Assembly (NCBI GenBank): GCA_900545545.1
Contig: UQZO01000008.1
Span: 1-64,000, forward strand
Direction: 5' to 3'
DNA from: an uncultured Subdoligranulum sp.
GTDB taxonomy: Bacteria > Bacillota > Clostridia > Oscillospirales > Ruminococcaceae
Length of the DNA: 64,000 nucleotides
The translations under genes and the position numbers were made by a program. The notes beneath the pieces are model-generated. The model did no database searches and was not told where the DNA came from. It was given only the letters and a program-made list of their open reading frames with translations. This document shows positions 25,366 through 34,060 of this stretch, in pieces (positions within the stretch are counted from its first letter, which is position 1; each line of letters starts with the position of its first letter).

Positions 25366-26039
25366 GCCAAGACCTCTTTTCTGTACGAAGGGTTTTGTTC
25401 CTTCTTTGCAAAGAAGGAACCGAAGAAACTCTGAACGATTTTAAACAAGCGATTCCGGAATTGTTGAAAGCAAAGCCAAAAACGCCGCAGTAACAGGCAA
25501 ACCGCCCGGGCGGCGTATACGCCGCCCCTACAACCAAACCATTGATAAGCAAATAGCGGCAACATTCCACGGCGGGGATGAATCCCCGCCCTACGGGAAA
25601 AGGAAAATGGGATGAGGCAGGATACCGCGAGAAAACCACCCATTCCCGTTCAGGGCCCGTCCGCGAAGGCGGACGGGATTTCAAAACGCGGAGACCGGAT
25701 GAGCACACACGGTGGGCACGGACGGACTGGTTGCTAGAGCATTCGCCGCTGTGAGAAGCGGGAACCATCTCGGGCGACATCCCTGAAGCCCCGGGGTTTC
25801 TTAAGGGGCCCGCAGGCCCCTTGAGCCGTGCCCCGCGCCTCGGAATGCGGGGCTTTTTGCCTGCGGGGCCATGCCCCGCAATCGCGCCCACGGAATAAAG
25901 CGCGATGCAAAAACCAACGCAGCGCGTTGGTTCCGACATTCACGGCCCCGGAACCGGGGCCATTGAGCGGGTTGCCTAACTTGCCATCACCTTTGGTCGG
26001 TCAAAAAGGAACGTATCCCGGAAGCGCGAACTTCCCGTT
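25366..26039. repeat. Gene-free, hairpin-rich 675-base stretch with dispersed repeats
   Basis: No supported gene lies here. It holds the family 1 palindrome at 25397-25420, two family 2 hairpins of the type GTAGGG-stem (minus strand) at 25508-25531 (GGCGGCGTATACGCCGCC) and 25571-25594 (GGCGGGGATGAATCCCCGCC), a hairpin at 25656-25677, a stem at 25805-25824, a terminator-like stem GCCCCGC/GCGGGGCTTTTT at 25829-25857, and GCGGGGCCATGCCCCGC at 25863-25879. Open frames here look like translated hairpins. The stretch splits the glycan locus in two and may be a repeat insertion site or intergenic RNA. Confidence 0.65.
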
Positions 26040-26945
26040 TTACCAGTAACTCCCGCCCTCGACGGTCTCCCGGTGGGCGATGCCCTCGTTTTCTGCCGGG
26101 CGGACCCAGGCATCGTTGTACAGCCCCGAGATGACCGGGTGCTCATCCCACCGCTTGCCTTTGATGCCGAAAAGCAGCTGGGTGGCACCGCTCATCTGGA
26201 TGGCCACATGGCCGGTGTCCCGGGCATGGGCGGCCAGGGGCAGGCTGTAGGCCCCCGCCCCAAGGATGGCCACCTCGTAGTCGGCTTCGTCCATCTGCCG
26301 TTCCATGGCGGCCAGAGCGTCAAACCAGTTCTGGTAGCCGGTCTCCTGCCCGGCCAGCCCCTGCACCGCCCGGACGACGGTGAGGGAACCAAAGGCGGGC
26401 AAAATATCAGTGCCGGGGAAAATTTCCTCCCGCCGGGCGTACTGCCGCAGGATGGTATCCTTAAACGGATGGACTACCAGCACCTTTTTGCCCGCCAGAG
26501 CGCTGCTCCAGGGGCTTTGGTGATAGTAGGGTTCCAGCGCCCGCAGCTTGGTGAACAGGGTACCCCGGCAGCCCCGGATGACCTCCCGCTCGGCGCCCAC
26601 ATCCCACAGCGCCAGCAAATCGGCGCTCTGGGCACAGCGGGTGTAAAAATCGCAGAAGCGGTTCAGGGTATCGTCGTCGGTGGGAAACACGCCGGACAGG
26701 TTGCGGATATCCTGCCGGGTGCGGTCGGTAAACTGCCCGCCGTGTTCCAGCTTGTCGGCCACGGTGCGCATCTCGGTGGCGCCGCAGCGGCCGAAAAGGA
26801 ACGGCTCTCCCCGCAGCACCGCCGCCCGGGCCAGGTCGTTGCCCGCTTCAGCTTCCAGTACCTTGACGTCGCGGTATTTCCACCCGAAGCGCAGCCCTTT
26901 ATAAAGGTTGCGCGCCGTTTCCAGCAGGGCGTTATCGTTGTCCAT
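26040..26945 (-). CDS. Conserved glycan-locus protein, possibly GT-D-like
   Basis: The 301-residue soluble protein is not clearly recognised. The N-terminal segment RGEPFLFGRCGATEMRTV and the C-terminal Rossmann-like VAILGAGAYSLPLAAHARDTGHVAIQMSGATQLLFGIKG (a repeated beta-alpha pattern) recall GT-D fold (DUF1792) glycosyltransferases, but the usual GDGE motif is not exact. It ends KRWDEHPVISGLYNDAWVRP, common in uncharacterised capsule-locus proteins. It overlaps the upstream GT4 gene by 14 bases, so it belongs to the same transcript. A role in building the surface glycan is inferred. Confidence 0.75.
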   Translation of the reverse strand: MDNDNALLETARNLYKGLRFGWKYRDVKVLEAEAGNDLARAAVLRGEPFLFGRCGATEMRTVADKLEHGGQFTDRTRQDIRNLSGVFPTDDDTLNRFCDFYTRCAQSADLLALWDVGAEREVIRGCRGTLFTKLRALEPYYHQSPWSSALAGKKVLVVHPFKDTILRQYARREEIFPGTDILPAFGSLTVVRAVQGLAGQETGYQNWFDALAAMERQMDEADYEVAILGAGAYSLPLAAHARDTGHVAIQMSGATQLLFGIKGKRWDEHPVISGLYNDAWVRPAENEGIAHRETVEGGSYW

Positions 26946-28053
26946 GGGCGGCCTCCCGCTTGTTGGGCAGCAGCGTCAGCGCCAGTTCGGCGCTGTTCTG
27001 CCACAGAAAATGTTCGTTGATACGCCGTTGCGCGGCAGCACCCATCTCGTCATCCACCCGGGCCAGGGCGGCGGCCATCTCCTCCACCGTGTTGCAGAGG
27101 ATGCCGCTGACGCCGTCCTCGATGATGAGGTCCGGCCCCGGGGCATGGCGGGCCACCGGCGGGCAGCCCGCGTACATGGCTTCCAGCAGGCTCATGCCGA
27201 AGATCTCCTGATCGTTCAGGTTCACAAAGGCGTTGCAGGCATGGTAGTAAACGTGCACGGCGGTGTTGGCCAGCTGGGGAATCAGGCGGCAGCGGCGGGA
27301 AAGGCCCGCCTCGTCCAGCGCCTGGCGCAGTGCCTCGCTCTGGCTGCCCTGGCCCACAATGACCGCCAGCCAGTCCGGTGCGGCTTTCAGCAGCGGCACC
27401 AGGTCCAGCGGACGCTTGTAGGGGTCCAGCCGCCCCACAAAAATCAGGATTTTGGCCTCGGGGTCCAGCCCTACTGCCCCGCGCACCTTGGCCCGCTCGG
27501 CGGGCACATCGGGGATGATGGCGGTATCCAGCCCCACGGGCATCAGCCCGGCGCAGGGCACGCCCAGGCTTTCCAGCTCGGCGGCCACCGCCGGGGTTTT
27601 GGCGTAGGTGGGTGTTTTTTTGTAGATGGCCAGGTTGCGGCGCAGCAACAGGTCCATAACAACGCGCACCGCCTTGTGGGGAGAAGCGCTTTTCAGCGCG
27701 CCCAGCTGGCTGTAAAACAGAATGCCGTGGCGGCGGCAGAAGCGGTAGAGCGACGGCACACCGGGGGAATTGTCCCCCATCACATGGACGGCGTCCACCT
27801 GCTCATCCAGCAGAATCTGCCAGCTCTTGAAAAACGCCTGGGAGCCCAGGGCCCGCACCGGCAGATAATAAATTTTGACGTTGGGTTCCGGCTCCTCCAC
27901 CGTGGGGGCGGCGGCATCCGGCGCAGGATAGAGCACGATGCCCCGGGCCCCCAGCGCCGCAAAGGCGCGGGCCAGGCCCACTTCCTGCCGGTTATACAGG
28001 CCCTTGCGGCCCGAAGGTCCGCAGTAAAACTGCGGTATGGCGATGGTTTTCAT
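26932..28053 (-). CDS. Family 4 glycosyltransferase
   Basis: The 373-residue GT-B enzyme shows the GT4 core KILIFVGRLDPYKRPLDLVPLL and the donor-site segment FVNLNDQEIFGMSLLEAMYAGCPPVA, with the E-x7-E-like pair E276/E284 (approximate). The first strands begin KTIAIPQFYCGPSGRKGLYNRQ. It lies between the GINT1-like gene and the GT-D-like gene with overlaps at both ends. Donor sugar unknown. Confidence 0.88.
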   Translation of the reverse strand: MKTIAIPQFYCGPSGRKGLYNRQEVGLARAFAALGARGIVLYPAPDAAAPTVEEPEPNVKIYYLPVRALGSQAFFKSWQILLDEQVDAVHVMGDNSPGVPSLYRFCRRHGILFYSQLGALKSASPHKAVRVVMDLLLRRNLAIYKKTPTYAKTPAVAAELESLGVPCAGLMPVGLDTAIIPDVPAERAKVRGAVGLDPEAKILIFVGRLDPYKRPLDLVPLLKAAPDWLAVIVGQGSQSEALRQALDEAGLSRRCRLIPQLANTAVHVYYHACNAFVNLNDQEIFGMSLLEAMYAGCPPVARHAPGPDLIIEDGVSGILCNTVEEMAAALARVDDEMGAAAQRRINEHFLWQNSAELALTLLPNKREAAHGQR

Positions 28054-29057
28054 GACTTTGTATCTACCTTCGTTGTATCTGCCTTCACCGTATCCACCTT
28101 GGTGAGATACCGCGCGTCGATGACTTCCAGCGTATCATCCCGGCAATAGGTGTGAATGCCGATGACGTCCCGGGGGTCCAGCCCCTCAATGCGCACGGCC
28201 CGAGGCATGGCGGCACACAGCGGTACCTCGGAATTGCCGCGGCGGGCCGAAAATTGCAGATAGACGCCGTAGTCCACCGTGGTGCTGATCTGGGTGGGAT
28301 GGATGACCTGTTCCCCCAGCAAAAACAGCGGCCCGGCGTTGCGGCTGACCAGGTCGAATTCCCGGTGCTGCAAATCAAAGGCTTCGTCGGGCAGCAGCTC
28401 AAAGGGTTCGCCGGAGGGCGGCGGCGGTTCGGTGCCGGGCAGCGGCTCCGCCGGGGCCACGGTCTTGCGCAAAGTAAAGCGGCGCCACCGCACATAGAGC
28501 TGGTTGTCGGGCTTGGTTTCGCTACACAGCAGCGTCAGGGACGCAGGGGTGCGGTCGGTCAGAATGGCATCGCAGAGTTCGCCGTCCACGGCAAAACGCT
28601 GCACCAGCTCCCACCGGGTGGGGAATTCCTGGCAGCGGTAGAGGCGCAGGCTGTGGTCGTTACCGGTCTCGGGAATCATCCAGGTTTCGCCGTTCCAGTC
28701 AAACACCGTGGGGAAGGAAAGATGGAACTCCTCCTCCAGCGCCACCTGCCATTCCCCGGCCGTGCCGTCGTCCTGCAGCCGGCAGACTTCAATGCGACCC
28801 TTGCCGGTGGCCAGGTCCATGGCTTCGGCAAACAGGTAGCGGGTGCCGCTGCGGCGGTAGAGCAGCGGGTCGGCAAACCAGAAGCCCTCCCGCCCCGGCA
28901 GCCGGGTATACACGTCGGAACCCAGGGCGGGCAGCGGGTCGGTGCCTTCGGCCGTGGGCAGCGGGCGCACGGCGATGGTATAGATCTCTTTTTCGCCCGA
29001 AAGTTTGCGCAGCAGCCGCCCGGGCGGCATGTGCAGGGCGCGGTACAGTTGATTCAT
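28050..29057 (-). CDS. GINT1 N-terminal-like (glucosamine inositolphosphorylceramide transferase-like) beta-propeller protein
   Basis: The 335-residue protein has the repeated propeller features of this family: FWFADPLLYRRSGTRYLFAEA, HLSFPTVFDWNGETWMIPET and a late HPTQ segment. Bacterial members are found in capsule and LPS loci, sometimes fused to formyltransferases, and are thought to act with glycosyltransferases. The C-terminus is odd: a 15-base tandem repeat (28056-28100) encodes repeats of the type VDT-K-AD-TK (YLTKVDTVKADTTKVDTKS). It overlaps both neighbours by 4 bases. Its biochemical role is unknown. Confidence 0.78.
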   Translation of the reverse strand: MNQLYRALHMPPGRLLRKLSGEKEIYTIAVRPLPTAEGTDPLPALGSDVYTRLPGREGFWFADPLLYRRSGTRYLFAEAMDLATGKGRIEVCRLQDDGTAGEWQVALEEEFHLSFPTVFDWNGETWMIPETGNDHSLRLYRCQEFPTRWELVQRFAVDGELCDAILTDRTPASLTLLCSETKPDNQLYVRWRRFTLRKTVAPAEPLPGTEPPPPSGEPFELLPDEAFDLQHREFDLVSRNAGPLFLLGEQVIHPTQISTTVDYGVYLQFSARRGNSEVPLCAAMPRAVRIEGLDPRDVIGIHTYCRDDTLEVIDARYLTKVDTVKADTTKVDTKS

Positions 29058-30217
29058 CGTTCTTCCTTTGTATATAAGCGCAGCAGGGCGCGGGTATTTT
29101 CTTCTTCACTGTAGGTACGGCGGGCCGCGGCGGCGATGGCGCCACAGTCAAACTGCATGGCCGAAAGCGCCCCCACGGCGCCCGCCAGGGCTTTGGCGTC
29201 GCCGGGGGCAAAACGCAGCCCGTCGATGCCAGGGCGCACCGAGGCCCCCACGTTGCCCAGGTCGCTGGCCAGCACCGGCGTGCCCAGCATGTGGGCCTCC
29301 GCCGGGACAAGGGCAAAACTCTCGTAGCAGAGGCTGGGGGCCACCACGGCGCGGCTTTCGGCCATATGGCGGTGGAGTTCCACCGGGGCCAGCTGGCCCA
29401 GAAAGTGCACTTTGGGCCCGGCGTTTTCCCGCGCCCAGTCGCCCAGAGGGCCCTCCCCTGCCACCAGCAGGTCGGGGGCGGCGTCGCCCAGCAGCTGCCA
29501 GGCTTGCAGCACGGTGCGCAGGCCTTTCAGTTCCTCCAACCGGCCGGCAAAGAGCATCTGGGGTTTGCGGTCGGCCCAGGGCAGTACCTCCCGGGGTTCC
29601 ACACAGACGGGGTTGGGCTTGACCACCAGCCGGTCGGCGTCGAACATGGGGCGTTCGCGGTTGAATTCCAGCAGTTTGCGGCGGTCGAACTCGGTGAGGG
29701 CCACCATCGTGACGCCCCGCCAGGTGCCGATGCGCCGGTGCAGGGCGTAGGCCGCCGCCACCACCGCCGTCTGGGCCAGGCTGCCCCGGTAGCAGCGGTG
29801 GCGCAGCGCGCAGGAAAGCCCGTGATGGGGGCAGTCCTCGCAGACTTTGCCGTCCCGCAGCAGGATGCCGTTGGGGCAGAACAGCCGGAAATTGTGCAGC
29901 GACTGCACCACCGGCACGCCGCTTTGCTTGGCCGCCCGCACCACGGCAGGGCTGAGCAGCAGCAGCGTGTTGTGGATGTGGATGGCGTCCGGTTTTTCCC
30001 GGGCAATGAGGGCCCGCACCTCCCCGGCGGCGCGGCGGTTCCACACCGCATGCAGGGGCAGCAGCAGCTTGGCCAGGCCGTGGGCGGCCTCCTCGTTGCT
30101 GCGCTCATACACCACCACCGTGTGGCCGTGGCGTTCCAGCTGCGCGCGCTCTGCGGCAAAAACGGCGTCCTCCCCGCCGGGCAGCCGGTAATGGCAATGG
30201 ATCAGCAGGATTTTCAC
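29054..30217 (-). CDS. Family 4 glycosyltransferase, first gene of the glycan operon
   Basis: The 387-residue GT-B enzyme begins ILLIHCHYRLPGGEDAVFAAE, a common GT4 start in exopolysaccharide loci, and has KPQMLFAGRLEELKGLRTVL and the donor site VAPSLCYESFALVPAEAHMLGTPVLAS. A Cys cluster CEDCPHHGLSCALRHRC lies near 140. The start is GTG at 30217, 9 bases after AAAGGGGG. A strong promoter lies 43 bases upstream. Confidence 0.88.
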   Translation of the reverse strand: MKILLIHCHYRLPGGEDAVFAAERAQLERHGHTVVVYERSNEEAAHGLAKLLLPLHAVWNRRAAGEVRALIAREKPDAIHIHNTLLLLSPAVVRAAKQSGVPVVQSLHNFRLFCPNGILLRDGKVCEDCPHHGLSCALRHRCYRGSLAQTAVVAAAYALHRRIGTWRGVTMVALTEFDRRKLLEFNRERPMFDADRLVVKPNPVCVEPREVLPWADRKPQMLFAGRLEELKGLRTVLQAWQLLGDAAPDLLVAGEGPLGDWARENAGPKVHFLGQLAPVELHRHMAESRAVVAPSLCYESFALVPAEAHMLGTPVLASDLGNVGASVRPGIDGLRFAPGDAKALAGAVGALSAMQFDCGAIAAAARRTYSEEENTRALLRLYTKEER

Positions 30218-30259
30218 GCCGTTTTCCCCCTTTGTGACATAGTTAGCCTATTTTGCTAT

Positions 30260-30288
30260 TATACCCTTTTTCCCCCCTGCACGCAAGA
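30260..30288 (-). promoter_or_regulatory. Promoter of the surface-glycan operon
   Basis: On the minus strand TTGCGT (30283-30288) and a perfect TATAAT (30260-30265) are 17 bases apart and lie just upstream of the first glycosyltransferase gene. No operator was seen. Confidence 0.75.
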
Positions 30289-30294
30289 ACAGCC

Positions 30295-30336
30295 TACAAA
30301 AAGCCGGGGCCCCGCAATCCTGCGGAACCCCGGCCG
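30295..30336 (-). terminator. Terminator of the Nudix-TrmN6-DUF624 operon
   Basis: Nested arms GCCGGGG (30303-30309) and CCCCGGC (30328-30334) with an inner CCGCA/TGCGG stem are followed on the minus strand by TTTTTGTAGG. This insulates the glycan promoter from the upstream operon. Confidence 0.85.
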
Positions 30337-30339
30337 AAA

Positions 30340-31119
30340 TCATTCGCCTTTGAGTTGTTCTTCGCGCATCTCTTTGACTCGCTCTTCCACATGGAAGCTC
30401 TTGTCCAGCACGGGATAGATGGCCATCAGGCTGAGCAGCGCCGGCAGCCAGGTGCCGGTGATGAGGAGCAGGATCGAACTGATGGGCCACAGCAAGATCA
30501 CCACGCCCCAGTAGACCAGCTGCCACACCACACCCAGCATGGTGCGGGGCAGATAGCCCAAAAAGAGAAAGACCGCGTTTTTGAAGGTGGTCAGGAACGG
30601 CATATCCAGCAGCGCCACCTGGGCAAAGACATACTGGGCCAGGCCCGCCAGCAGCACCGAACCCACCAGCAGCAGAACGGGCATCATGCTGCCGGATTCC
30701 TCATTCATATGGAAGAGGGTGAAGATCTGGGTAGCCAGCACCAGGCCTCCCAGGGCGCCGGGCAGCAGCGAAGCCTTGACGTTGCGCTTCCAGGCGCGGC
30801 GGTAGGTGTTCCACCAGTAGCCGGGTTCATCCCGCAGGCTGCGCAGGATGGTATCCTGCAAACCGCAGAGCTGGGGCGCCGCGATCATACCGCCCACCAG
30901 GCCGGAAAGGATCATGGGGATCAGCGCGTGGGTGAGCACCGAGAACCAGAGCCCCAGGGCAAAGGGCAGCGCGCTGAGCAGCGTGAGGAAGCTGGCCAGC
31001 CAGAAGGACGTCATATCCCGGCCCAGCACCTCCAGAAAGCGGGCCGCGCCCTTCTTGCGCGGGGTATCGGGGTCCACGCCGGGACCCGGTCGGTCATAGT
31101 GCATGTTGAACAGAGCCAT
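30340..31119 (-). CDS. DUF624 (YesL-like) membrane protein
   Basis: The 259-residue protein has five or six hydrophobic helices and the family pattern: a short soluble N-terminus (MALFNMHYDRPGPGVDP), the FWLASFLTLLSALPF helix, and the loop LRDEPGYWWNTYRRAWKRNVKASLLPGA. YesL-type proteins are often beside sugar ABC transporters, but the function is unknown. Here it is the last gene of an operon with TrmN6-like and Nudix genes. AAGGAG lies 12 bases before the ATG. Confidence 0.82.
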   Translation of the reverse strand: MALFNMHYDRPGPGVDPDTPRKKGAARFLEVLGRDMTSFWLASFLTLLSALPFALGLWFSVLTHALIPMILSGLVGGMIAAPQLCGLQDTILRSLRDEPGYWWNTYRRAWKRNVKASLLPGALGGLVLATQIFTLFHMNEESGSMMPVLLLVGSVLLAGLAQYVFAQVALLDMPFLTTFKNAVFLFLGYLPRTMLGVVWQLVYWGVVILLWPISSILLLITGTWLPALLSLMAIYPVLDKSFHVEERVKEMREEQLKGE

Positions 31120-31138
31120 CTTGTTTTTTTCTCCTTCT

Positions 31139-31819
31139 TTATTGTCCGTAGCGGGCCACGCCGGACTCGATCACCAGATCGGGTTCCAGGCGCAGGCCGG
31201 GGCGACGGCCTTTCTGCGCTTCCACCACGAAAAGCCACGGCGTGCTGCCGGGGCGCTGCCGGGCGAAAGCGAGACGTTTGGGTTCCAGCCGGGCGGCCCG
31301 CAAAGCACAAAGCGCCTCCACCAGCTGGTCGGGGCGCTGGCAAAGCACAAAGCGCCCGCCCTCCCGCAAGGCGCGGGCGGCAGCCCCCACGGCATCGGCC
31401 AGGGTACAGGTATCGGTGTGGCGGGCGGCGGCGCGCACGGGGTCGGGGCTGCGCGGACCTGCGGCAAAATAGGGCGGGTTGCAGGCGGCAAAATCGTAGG
31501 CGCCCTGCTCCGGCCCGGCGCGGCAGAAATCCCGCAGATCGGCACACAGCGGGGTGATATGCCCGGCGTCGTTTTCCTGCACCGACTGCGCGCAGAGCGC
31601 ACTGGCATCGGGGTCCAGTTCCAGCGCCGTGCAGGGACCGCGGTGCCCGGCGTCGTGCCAGATCAGTGCCACAATGCCGCAGCCGCTGCACAGGTCCAAC
31701 GCGCGCTCCCGCAGTTTGGGGGTGGCAAAACGGGCCAGCAGCAGCGCATCGCTGCCAAAGGCGGCCCCCTGTGCCGTATGTACCCGGGTGCCGTGATCCA
31801 GAATTTCGACGGAATTCAC
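31139..31819 (-). CDS. TrmN6-like tRNA1(Val) A37 N6-methyltransferase
   Basis: The 226-residue class I SAM methyltransferase has motif I ALDLCSGCGIVALI, the acidic residue in ALELDP, and the N6-adenine/N6-glutamine type catalytic motif NPPYFAAG (motif IV). The start VEILDHGTRVHTAQGAAFGSDALLLARFA matches TrmN6/YfiC proteins. It would methylate A37 of tRNA-Val, by homology. Its start overlaps the Nudix stop by 4 bases. Confidence 0.88.
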   Translation of the reverse strand: MNSVEILDHGTRVHTAQGAAFGSDALLLARFATPKLRERALDLCSGCGIVALIWHDAGHRGPCTALELDPDASALCAQSVQENDAGHITPLCADLRDFCRAGPEQGAYDFAACNPPYFAAGPRSPDPVRAAARHTDTCTLADAVGAAARALREGGRFVLCQRPDQLVEALCALRAARLEPKRLAFARQRPGSTPWLFVVEAQKGRRPGLRLEPDLVIESGVARYGQ

Positions 31820-32355
31820 GCTTTATCGCGCAGCAGCGCGTATTTCATCAAGCCAACCTGGGTCTTGGAATCCCGGATGGTGCCGTCCAGCACCATGCCC
31901 AGGGCCTTCTCAAAGGGCATCTTGACCACATCCAGGAACTCGTCGTCGTCCAGATGCTGGCCCACGGGATGCAAGCCGGTGGCTGCCCAGACGTAGATCT
32001 TCTCGCTGTCGTAGCCTACGGTGGCGTACACCACGCCCAGATCGATAAACCGGTCGGCGGTCAGGCCGCACTCCTCGCCCAGTTCCCGCTTGGCGGCTTC
32101 AAAGGGGTCCTCCCCCGCTTCCAGCTTGCCGGCGGGCAGCTCCCAGATCTCCTCACCCATGGCGTAGCGGAACTGGCGGACCATGTAGACGTTGCCCTCG
32201 GCATCCACGGGCAGGATGCAGGCGCCGCCGTGATGGTGCACCACTTCGCGGGTGCTGGTGTTGCCGTTTTCCAGGCGGACGGTATCCAGCGTAACGCGGA
32301 TGACCCGACCATTAAAGATTTCCTTGCTTTCCAGCATGGTTTCGGTATGAGCCAT
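31816..32355 (-). CDS. Nudix hydrolase, ADP-ribose pyrophosphatase type
   Basis: The 179-residue protein starts at the ATG at 32355 (AAAGGAG 9 bases upstream). It contains a complete Nudix box, GKLEAGEDPFEAAKRELGEECGL, matching G-x5-E-x7-REU-x-EE-x-GU, preceded by EEIWELPA, typical of ADP-ribose pyrophosphatases of the NudF group. Cytosolic clearing of ADP-ribose or other nucleotide sugars is the likely role. It heads an operon with TrmN6-like and DUF624 genes. Confidence 0.9.
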   Translation of the reverse strand: MAHTETMLESKEIFNGRVIRVTLDTVRLENGNTSTREVVHHHGGACILPVDAEGNVYMVRQFRYAMGEEIWELPAGKLEAGEDPFEAAKRELGEECGLTADRFIDLGVVYATVGYDSEKIYVWAATGLHPVGQHLDDDEFLDVVKMPFEKALGMVLDGTIRDSKTQVGLMKYALLRDKA

Positions 32356-32394
32356 GATGCAATGCTCCTTTGCGGTTGTTTTTGGCATGCCCCT

Positions 32395-32423
32395 ATTGTA
32401 CCGCAGCCGCGGGCAGGAATCAA
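32395..32423 (-). promoter_or_regulatory. Promoter of the Nudix operon
   Basis: On the minus strand TTGATT (32418-32423) and TACAAT (32395-32400) are 17 bases apart, 40 bases upstream of the Nudix ATG. Confidence 0.7.
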
Positions 32424-32481
32424 CCAAATTCTGCGGGAATCCCGCTACTTATTATAATAAGGCAAAAACTGCCGTGCAGGC

Positions 32482-32554
32482 CTGTTCCCCTCTTTGAGGT
32501 GGATATACCAAAGCGGGGCCCGCATTGCCGCGAGCCCCGCTCTGGTTGGTATAG
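32482..32554. repeat. Long hairpin and repeat unit downstream of phoU
   Basis: TATACCA-AGCGGGGC (32505-32519) pairs with GCCCCGCT-TGGTATA (32534-32554), giving a long imperfect hairpin that may end the pst-phoU transcript, although the T-run is weak. CTGTTCCCCTCTTTGA at 32482-32497 is the exact reverse complement of 44006-44021, and the flanking GCACGGC is shared too, so this is a dispersed repeat. Confidence 0.6.
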
Positions 32555-32588
32555 GAAAATAAGGGAATGGTAAAAAAGGTGGCGCAGG

Positions 32589-33275
32589 TTACACGATCTT
32601 GCGCGATTTGTGCACGCCGGTCTTGAGGAACTCCACCCATTCGGCCACGTTGACGGCGTGGTCGCCCAGGCGTTCCAGGTATTTGCTGATCATGAACAGA
32701 TCCAGCGCAGTCTCGGCTTCCGCGGGATGGGCCGCAATGTACTGGGCGATCTCGGTGCTGATCTTGCTGAACATGGCATCGCAGTCATCGTCCTTGGCAA
32801 TGACCTGCGCCGCCATGGACAGGTCCACCTGCACATAGGCGCCGATGGCGTCCTTGACCATGCGCAGGGCGACTTCGCCCATCTTGTCCAGGTCATCCAT
32901 CACGCCCACGGTGCGGGCCCCTTCGGGGTGCAGGTGCAGCGTGATCTCTGCGATATCGCTGGCCTGATCGGCAATGCGCTCGATATCGGTGACCATCTTC
33001 AGCGCGGTGGAAACCTTGCGCAGGTCACCGGCCACCGGCTGCTGGCGCAAAAACAGCGTCAGGCAGCGGTGTTCGATCTCGTGTTCGGCAGCGTCGATCT
33101 CGCTGTCCCGGGCAATGACGCTGCGGGCCAGTTCGATATCGCCGTTGCGCAGGGCGGTCATGGCGCTTTCGATGGCGCCGCCCGCCGCATGGCCCATGCG
33201 GGCCAGCATCGTGTCAAGCTGCATGAGCTCGGCATCGTAAACCTTGCGGCTGCTGTAGGGCATAGTAAAAGCCAT
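32589..33275 (-). CDS. phoU: Phosphate transport regulator PhoU
   Basis: The 228-residue all-helical protein has two PhoU three-helix repeats, each with the metal-site E/DxxxD pattern (TDIERIADQASDIAE and SKYLERLGDHAVNVAEW). PhoU bridges the PstSCAB transporter and the PhoR kinase to damp signalling when phosphate is plentiful. It is the last gene of the operon, 15 bases after pstB, with AAGGAG before the ATG. Confidence 0.95.
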   Translation of the reverse strand: MAFTMPYSSRKVYDAELMQLDTMLARMGHAAGGAIESAMTALRNGDIELARSVIARDSEIDAAEHEIEHRCLTLFLRQQPVAGDLRKVSTALKMVTDIERIADQASDIAEITLHLHPEGARTVGVMDDLDKMGEVALRMVKDAIGAYVQVDLSMAAQVIAKDDDCDAMFSKISTEIAQYIAAHPAEAETALDLFMISKYLERLGDHAVNVAEWVEFLKTGVHKSRKIV

Positions 33276-33290
33276 AATGTTCTCCTTCCA

Positions 33291-34043
33291 TCAACCGAAA
33301 CGGCCGGAGATGTAATCTTCGGTGCGCTTGTCAACCGGCGTTGCAAAAACGCTCTCGGTGGGGCCCATCTCCACCAGTTCGCCCAGCAGGAAGAAGGCCG
33401 TCTTATCGGAGATACGGGCTGCCTGCTGCATGTTGTGGGTGACCATGATGATGGTGTAGTTCTGTTTGAGTTCCATCGCCAGTTCCTCGACCTTGGAGGT
33501 GGAGATGGGGTCAAGAGCGGAGGTGGGTTCGTCCATCAGCAGCACTTCGGGCTCCACAGCCAGGGCGCGGGCGATGCAAAGGCGCTGCTGCTGGCCGCCG
33601 GACATGCCCAGGGCGCTCTTGTTCAGACGGTCCTTCACTTCGTCCCAGATGGCGGCGCCGCGCAGGGAACGCTCGACGATCTCGTCCAGCTGGGCCTTGT
33701 TGTGGATGCCGTGGGTGCGGGGGCCGTAGGCGATGTTGTCGTAGATGGACATGGGGAAGGGATTGGGTTTCTGGAACACCATGCCCACGCGCTTGCGCAG
33801 CACGTTGACGTCCATCTTGTCCTTATAGATATCCACGCCGTCCAGCAGGATGTCGCCGGAGATGCGGCAGCCTTCCACCAGGTCGTTCATCCGGTTCAGG
33901 CTTTTCAGGAAGGTGGATTTGCCGCAGCCCGAAGGGCCGATAAAGGCGGTGATCTCCTTCTCGGGGATGGAGATATTCACATCTTTCAGTGCATGGAAAC
34001 TGCCGTAATACAGGTCCATGTTCTTGACTTCAAATTTATTCAC
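33291..34043 (-). CDS. pstB: Phosphate ABC transporter ATP-binding protein
   Basis: The protein has 250 residues from the GTG at 34043 (AGGGGG 7 bases upstream); a TTG at 34064 inside the pstA end is a weaker choice. Walker A GPSGCGKST is at 36-44, the signature SGGQQQRLCIARAL near 150, and Walker B LLMDEPTSALDP follows. FKSLNRMNDL and FQKPNPFPMSIYDN are PstB-specific. It drives high-affinity phosphate uptake with PstA and PstC. Confidence 0.96.
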   Translation of the reverse strand: MNKFEVKNMDLYYGSFHALKDVNISIPEKEITAFIGPSGCGKSTFLKSLNRMNDLVEGCRISGDILLDGVDIYKDKMDVNVLRKRVGMVFQKPNPFPMSIYDNIAYGPRTHGIHNKAQLDEIVERSLRGAAIWDEVKDRLNKSALGMSGGQQQRLCIARALAVEPEVLLMDEPTSALDPISTSKVEELAMELKQNYTIIMVTHNMQQAARISDKTAFFLLGELVEMGPTESVFATPVDKRTEDYISGRFG

Positions 34044-34060
34044 GGTAGGTCCCCCTCGTT

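Noticed and set aside
25124..25939. Minus-strand frame running through the repeat-rich gap into the GT4 gene
   Set aside because: The translation consists of translated hairpins and repeats, and most of it lies in the wrong frame of the GT4 gene.
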